DNA from: Atherix ibis
Taxonomy: Eukaryota; Arthropoda; Insecta; Diptera; Athericidae
Direction: 5' to 3'
NCBI GenBank assembly: GCA_958298945.1
Contig: OY282605.1
Location: 40,402,811 to 40,466,810 of the forward strand
Length of the DNA stretch: 64,000 bases
How positions within the stretch are numbered: position 1 is the first letter of the stretch; every line of letters begins with the position of its first letter. The notes under the pieces were generated by a model, which made no database searches, had not been told where the DNA came from, and saw nothing but the letters and a program-made list of their open reading frames with translations. Both the position numbers and the translations under genes were made by a program. This document shows, piece by piece, positions 59,271 through 64,000 of the stretch.

Positions 59271-60960
59271 GATCTTAGAGCCATATAAGGTCTAGGATCT
59301 TAGATCTTATTATTATGATCTAGGGTCTCATCTATATATTAAGATCTAGGGTCTCAGATATGAATTTTAAATTATATGATCTTATATCTAAATATTAAGA
59401 TCTAGGATCTCAGATCTGAATATTATAATTTAGGGTATCATATTTAAATATTAAAATGTAGGGTCTCAGATAAAAATATTACGATATAGAGTCTCAGATC
59501 AAAATATGACGGTCTGGGGCCTCCCACCTGAGAATTACGATCGAGGATCTTAGAGCCATATAAGGTCTAGGATCTTAGATCTTATTATTATGACCTAGGG
59601 TCTCATATAAATATTAAGATCTAGGGTCTCAGATATGAATTTTCAAATCTATGATCTTATATCTTAATATTAAGATCTAGGATCTCAGATCTGAATATTA
59701 TAATTTAGGGTCTCATATTTTAATATTAAAATCTAGGGTCTCAGATAAAAATATTACGATATAGAGTTTCAGATTACAATATGATCTTGAGCCCTTGACT
59801 TGAGAATTACGATCGAGGATCTTAGACCTATATAAGGTATAGGATCTTAGATCTTATTATTATGATCTAAGGTCTCAACTAAATATTAAGATCTAGGGTC
59901 TCAGATATGAATTTTAAAATATATAATCTTATATCTAAATATTAGGATCTAGGATCTCAGATCTGAATATTATAATTTAGGGTATCATATTTAAATATTA
60001 AAATCTAGAGTCTCAGATCAAAATATTACGAAATAGAGTCTTAGAACAAAATATGACGATCTTGAGCCTCAGACCTGAGAATTACGATCGAGGATCTTAG
60101 ACCCATATAAGGTCTAGGATCTTAGATCTTATTATTATGATCTAGGGTCTCAACTAAATATTAAGTTCTAGGCTCTCAGATCTGAATATTATAATTTAGG
60201 GTCTCATATTTAAATATTAAAATTTAGGGTCTCAGATAAAAATATTACGAAATAGAGTCTTAAATCAAAATATGACGATCTTGGACCTCAGACCTGAGAA
60301 TTACGATCAAGGATTTTAGACCCTATATATTTAGGGTCTCATCTAAATATTACGATTTAAGGTCTCAGATCTTAATATTATGATCTAGAGGTTAAGATAT
60401 AAATGTTTAGATCTAGGATATCAGATCCAAATATTCAGATCCAGAGCATCAGCTAAAAATATGACAATTTAGGGTCTCAAATCTAAATATTACGATCTTG
60501 AGTCTCTGATCCAAATGTTAAATTATTATTAAAATCTAGGTTCTACGATCTAAAATTTAATGATCTAGGTTATCCGATCTATGTATATATTAAGATTTAT
60601 GGTCTCAGATCTTATTATTCCGATCTAGGGTCTTATATCTAAATATGAAGATCTAGGGTCTCAGATATAAATATTATGATCTAATTTTTCATATATACTT
60701 TTTACAATCTAGGGTGTTTGGTATAAAATCTGGAGTCTTATATTCAAACAAATAATAAGTTTCTCAGATCTAATTGTCAAGATTCAGGGTCTCAGATATA
60801 AATATTGCCTTTTAGCTTCTTATTTATACATTTTACAATCTAGGGCCTTGGGTATAAAATATGAGATCTTATATCCAAACAATAATAAGGGTCTTAGATC
60901 TAAATATAAATATATAGGATCTAAGATGTTTCTTGGATTTTAGATATTTGTATTTTCAAA
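59271..60960. repeat. 27-bp minisatellite with 274-bp higher order
   Basis: The basic unit is about 27 bases, near gatctagggtctcagatc plus taaatatta. The longer block starting gatcttag-gcc-atataagg recurs at 59271, 59546, 59818 and 60093 (275, 272 and 275 bases), then decays. So about ten units form a second-level repeat. After 60330 only the short unit remains, with rising divergence. No coding sequence. Confidence 0.92.
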
Positions 60961-62169
60961 GCATAAAATAATAAAAGCTAATTTATTTATTTTTCATATG
61001 GACTTAGCCCTTTTTAGCGATTGTGCTTTAAATAAATATTGTATGTAAATCTTGATTTAACAAATATGTATTACTCATAATACAATACAAATATAAAAAG
61101 CAAATAAAAAATTAAATATTAACTGAAATAATAAAAATAATCTTTGAATAACATGAAAATTTCCGATCTTTTCGTTTGAGTCCAACCTTAACTAATAGTC
61201 TACAAAATTCATGTTTTAAAATGCAAATAAAACCGAAAACGATTTGTTTTAATTGTCATATAAAATTTCAAGAAATTGTTATTGTTCTAAGGAAAATTTA
61301 TGTAAAAATAAAAAAATAAAACTTATATGAAGTTCACGGAACCACTCCCACGTACAACAAATATTTCTCTACTTTGAACAAAAATTACTTCATTGAAAAG
61401 AGGTGACTTTATTTACGTCGACCATAAATAAAAAGTTGACTTTGAAAATCTTATTTAATTTCTTCTACTAATAAGCTTTTCTATATATTTAAATATGTTT
61501 TATTGTATATTATTTTTATGTTTGTAGTTAAAGATTTTAAAAAGTTATCTAATAAAATATTTTTGTTACCAACCATATGGTGTGGTTTTTTGTCATTAGC
61601 TCAATATTTTGACTTTAAGTCTAATTAAAAATGCAAAAACTTTTCTTCCTGGTTTAAAAAAAAAAGGATTATGGAAAATAATATATAGTTTATAAGTTTT
61701 TGTATGAGTCACATACACTTGTGGAGTTAATTAAATATAATACAAAAATTGCTAACGTAGCGTTTGAAAAGCTTTTAGATTGAATGTTACAGATAAAGTC
61801 TTGTTAAACAAATTTTATGTCAATATAATAGAATAGTAATGCTTTTATAGGATATTATTACAAACATTTTATAAATTTTATAATAACTTTAATATTTAGA
61901 TTAAATTTTTGCATTGTTGTTTTACCACAAACAATTAAACAAAATAATAACTTTGTCTTATATGATTATCCAGTTTGCACGTTAAAAAGTAAAATATATT
62001 CAAATAAATAAATAAATTAAATATTACCTAAATTTTAATTTACTTATAAAGGGTAATTGCTGCCATTTATTGATTTATTATATTTTTTAAGTAGTTGATT
62101 ATAAATTTTTTTAGAAATATTAGTTTTGTTATAGAAAAAATGCCTGCCAACTAAGAAAATTTTGGCTGT
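60961..62169. other. AT-rich sequence, nothing recognised
   Basis: No gene or array recognised. Confidence 0.45.
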
Positions 62170-62410
62170 TTTTTAATAATAAATATTGAAATTTAGCCAA
62201 AACTCTAACCCCTTTTAAGCTAAGACAAACACTAAGTACTATTCACACTAAATAAATTTGTTAAGGAATATCCAATTTGTGCTTTTAAAAAATAAAGTTA
62301 AATAAAGAATACTTTTAATTTAGATTTTAACAAAATTTTTATAAAATTATATTGCGTAAATTTTGCCATTATGTATAAAATATATAAAAAACTATTAAAA
62401 ATCTTTGCAA
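62170..62410. repeat. probable 3' region of the DUF4817-type transposon, copy 2
   Basis: Similar to 55600-55815 (ccccttttaagctaag, atatccaattt, ttttgccattat). Lies just beyond the transposase relic at 62463-62700 on the same strand. Confidence 0.5.
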
Positions 62411-62462
62411 TTTTTTTAAATTTATAAAATTTTTCAAATATATATGACAAAACTTTTTGGTA

Positions 62463-62700
62463 GTACTTGATACTTGTCAGGTAATTTTTGATGACTTTTC
62501 CGCACTAGAAATAAAAGAATTTATCGAAAATAAAAATAAATTAACCTCTTTTGCAGTCAATTGCAGATTTGTATAGCCTTATTAATGACAATTTGCACCA
62601 AGCATGAAATGGGCTTCATCGCTGATGGAAATTTTCTTCAAAAAATCAGTATTCAAAATCTGTTGCTTGAGAACCCAACTGATATATTTTTACCAGTTAA
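62463..62700 (-). pseudogene. transposase relic (DUF4817-type family)
   Basis: The minus strand reads ISWVLKQQILNTDFLKKIS and ISDEAHFM (62690-62605), the WVLEQQ-LDxDFxKKILFSDEAHF block with an intact SDEAHF. After an internal deletion, 62505-62463 resembles the C-terminal region at 36.6 kb. Confidence 0.75.
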
Positions 62701-62762
62701 TTAATATATAATATAAAATAGTAAACTATAACCTAACAAATTTTATCCTAAATGACACAATA

Positions 62763-62780
62763 ATTTGACAGCTGTCAAAT
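62763..62780. repeat. 18-bp perfect palindrome
   Basis: atttgacagctgtcaaat, about 65 bases beyond the transposase relic. A TTGACAGCTGTCAA core is seen in several insect mobile elements; which one this is cannot be told. Confidence 0.8.
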
Positions 62781-64000
62781 GACACGTCTCTAATTTTTAA
62801 ACCACAAAATTGATGAGCCTATATTAAATAAATAAACTTTTTACATAAAATCATATACAATATATAATTCGAATTTAATCTACCATAAAAATAATAATAT
62901 TTGTTGTATAATAAATATTTTTTTTATACTTATAAGTGGGTATTTTATTCAAATGAAGTCAAATAGATTGGCAATAAAACGCATTATCTACAATAAATAT
63001 TGGTCACGAATAGGTAAATTAGTGTATTAATAATATCGTAGTCTTTGTTTATAAGTGTATCTCGGACACATTAACTCTAAAATCAAGTAAGTGAGACTAT
63101 CTGAAGTCTAATGCATTTTATTTCAAATATTCACGACTCTTTAAAATGGGTTTGTTTTATATAAAAAAATATCGTGAATTGAATTTTTTTTCCTTAACTT
63201 TCTTTAAAATCTGTGAAATAAAATTTTTCAACATTTTTTCGAATTATAAATAATAATGCAATTTGCAAATTTTATCATAATATAATTCTTAAATAGTAGT
63301 ATTTTCAAAAGCTCAATGGTTATTGTGACGTTAATATGTAGCACCTACAACGTTCTCCCCCCTTTTAAGGTAAAATCCATTAAAGAATTGTCAGAATCTC
63401 ATAGAATTCTCTCATGTCGATCGTATCCTGAAAGTTCTCAATCAAAAATCGTGTCTATTGATTACGATCAAATTACTATATTTCTGATTGTTCTTAATCC
63501 ATCATTATTATATTTATATACTCAACTGTATTTAAGACAATAGAAAAAATACGGAAGTCCTTAAATTTAAATTTAGTTTGAAAAAAAAACTATCATAATC
63601 AATGATCTTGTAAGACCCCCAGTCGAGTATAAAGTATCTAAGCACTTTTAAGAATTCAAATCCAATTAAATAAAAAAAATCAAATAAACTAAATTGCATT
63701 TTATGAAAAATGCTTGCATTTTAATCATTTTTATCAACATTATTTATTATTTGTTCTCAAACATCTAACCGGATATGAGTATCGAAATTTTTTAAGACCT
63801 TCTTTCGACACATAGATAAGCACCTAGTTAAATTTGCCTATTTTTATTTATTATCTGATTTTGAACAAACATTTTGAAAGATTTTTCTCTTTAAATATAC
63901 TACCTCTACTAAGATTGTATCTATAAAAATAATATAAACATCGGTAGGTCTAGTACAAGCAGAAATAGTCGATTCTAAACAATAATACTTGAAACCGAAT
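62781..64000. other. AT-rich sequence to the window end
   Basis: No gene recognised. The 75-residue ORF at 63316-63543 lacks recognisable similarity and flanking splice sites. Confidence 0.4.

Noticed and set aside
16600..60960. Tandem arrays considered as CRISPR
   Set aside because: Units are contiguous satellites without unique spacers, in an insect-type genome, with no cas genes.
1..64000. tRNA, rRNA and other RNA genes
   Set aside because: No tRNA-like A and B boxes with a foldable cloverleaf, and no rRNA sequence, were recognised by eye; a covariance search would be needed to be sure.

Overview
The window looks like a piece of an insect nuclear genome, most likely a fly (inference). 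It is very AT-rich, has spliced genes, and is packed with decayed jockey and R1-clade non-LTR retrotransposons, mariner-type DNA transposons and several unrelated satellites. Nothing bacterial or viral was seen.

Only one host gene can be supported. It lies on the minus strand and is read here as three exons: a short first coding exon (45265 to 45166), a long exon (8993 to 6572) and a third exon (6492 to 6054). The three join in phase into 987 codons of a long, charged, Ser/Arg/Asn-rich and probably disordered protein that I do not recognise. The gene continues below 6054, probably beyond the window. On this model intron 1 is about 36 kb and holds most of the repeats described here.

Layout: 1-1422, a mariner fragment (family B) and a nearly intact mariner (family A, one frameshift); 4315-6032, an R1-clade retrotransposon relic that ends 21 bases from the exon 3 splice donor; 6054-8993, host exons; 9466-14740, jockey, foldback mariner, R1 and transposase relics; 16600-24980, a satellite of about 187 bp with higher-order repeats; 31620-33895 and 37215-37890, a 150-bp satellite; 40610-44870, a 590-bp satellite rich in GTCAGCC motifs; 45166-45265, host exon 1; 46440-48860, a jockey relic with a mariner nested at a TA; 51410-52630, a second R1-clade relic; 55850-57250, a LINE relic with RNase H; 58960-60960, a 27-bp minisatellite with a 274-bp higher order.

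The most interesting pattern is an old transposon family whose transposase starts with a DUF4817-like helix-turn-helix. At least eleven decayed pieces can be read on both strands. The 187-bp satellite lies inside one copy, splitting the transposase between its WPPRS motif and its C-terminal NIRQV motif. The 150-bp and 590-bp satellites each begin within about 115 bases of other copies. A LINE appears to be inserted in another copy. All coordinates and matches were read by eye; boundaries of decayed elements are approximate.
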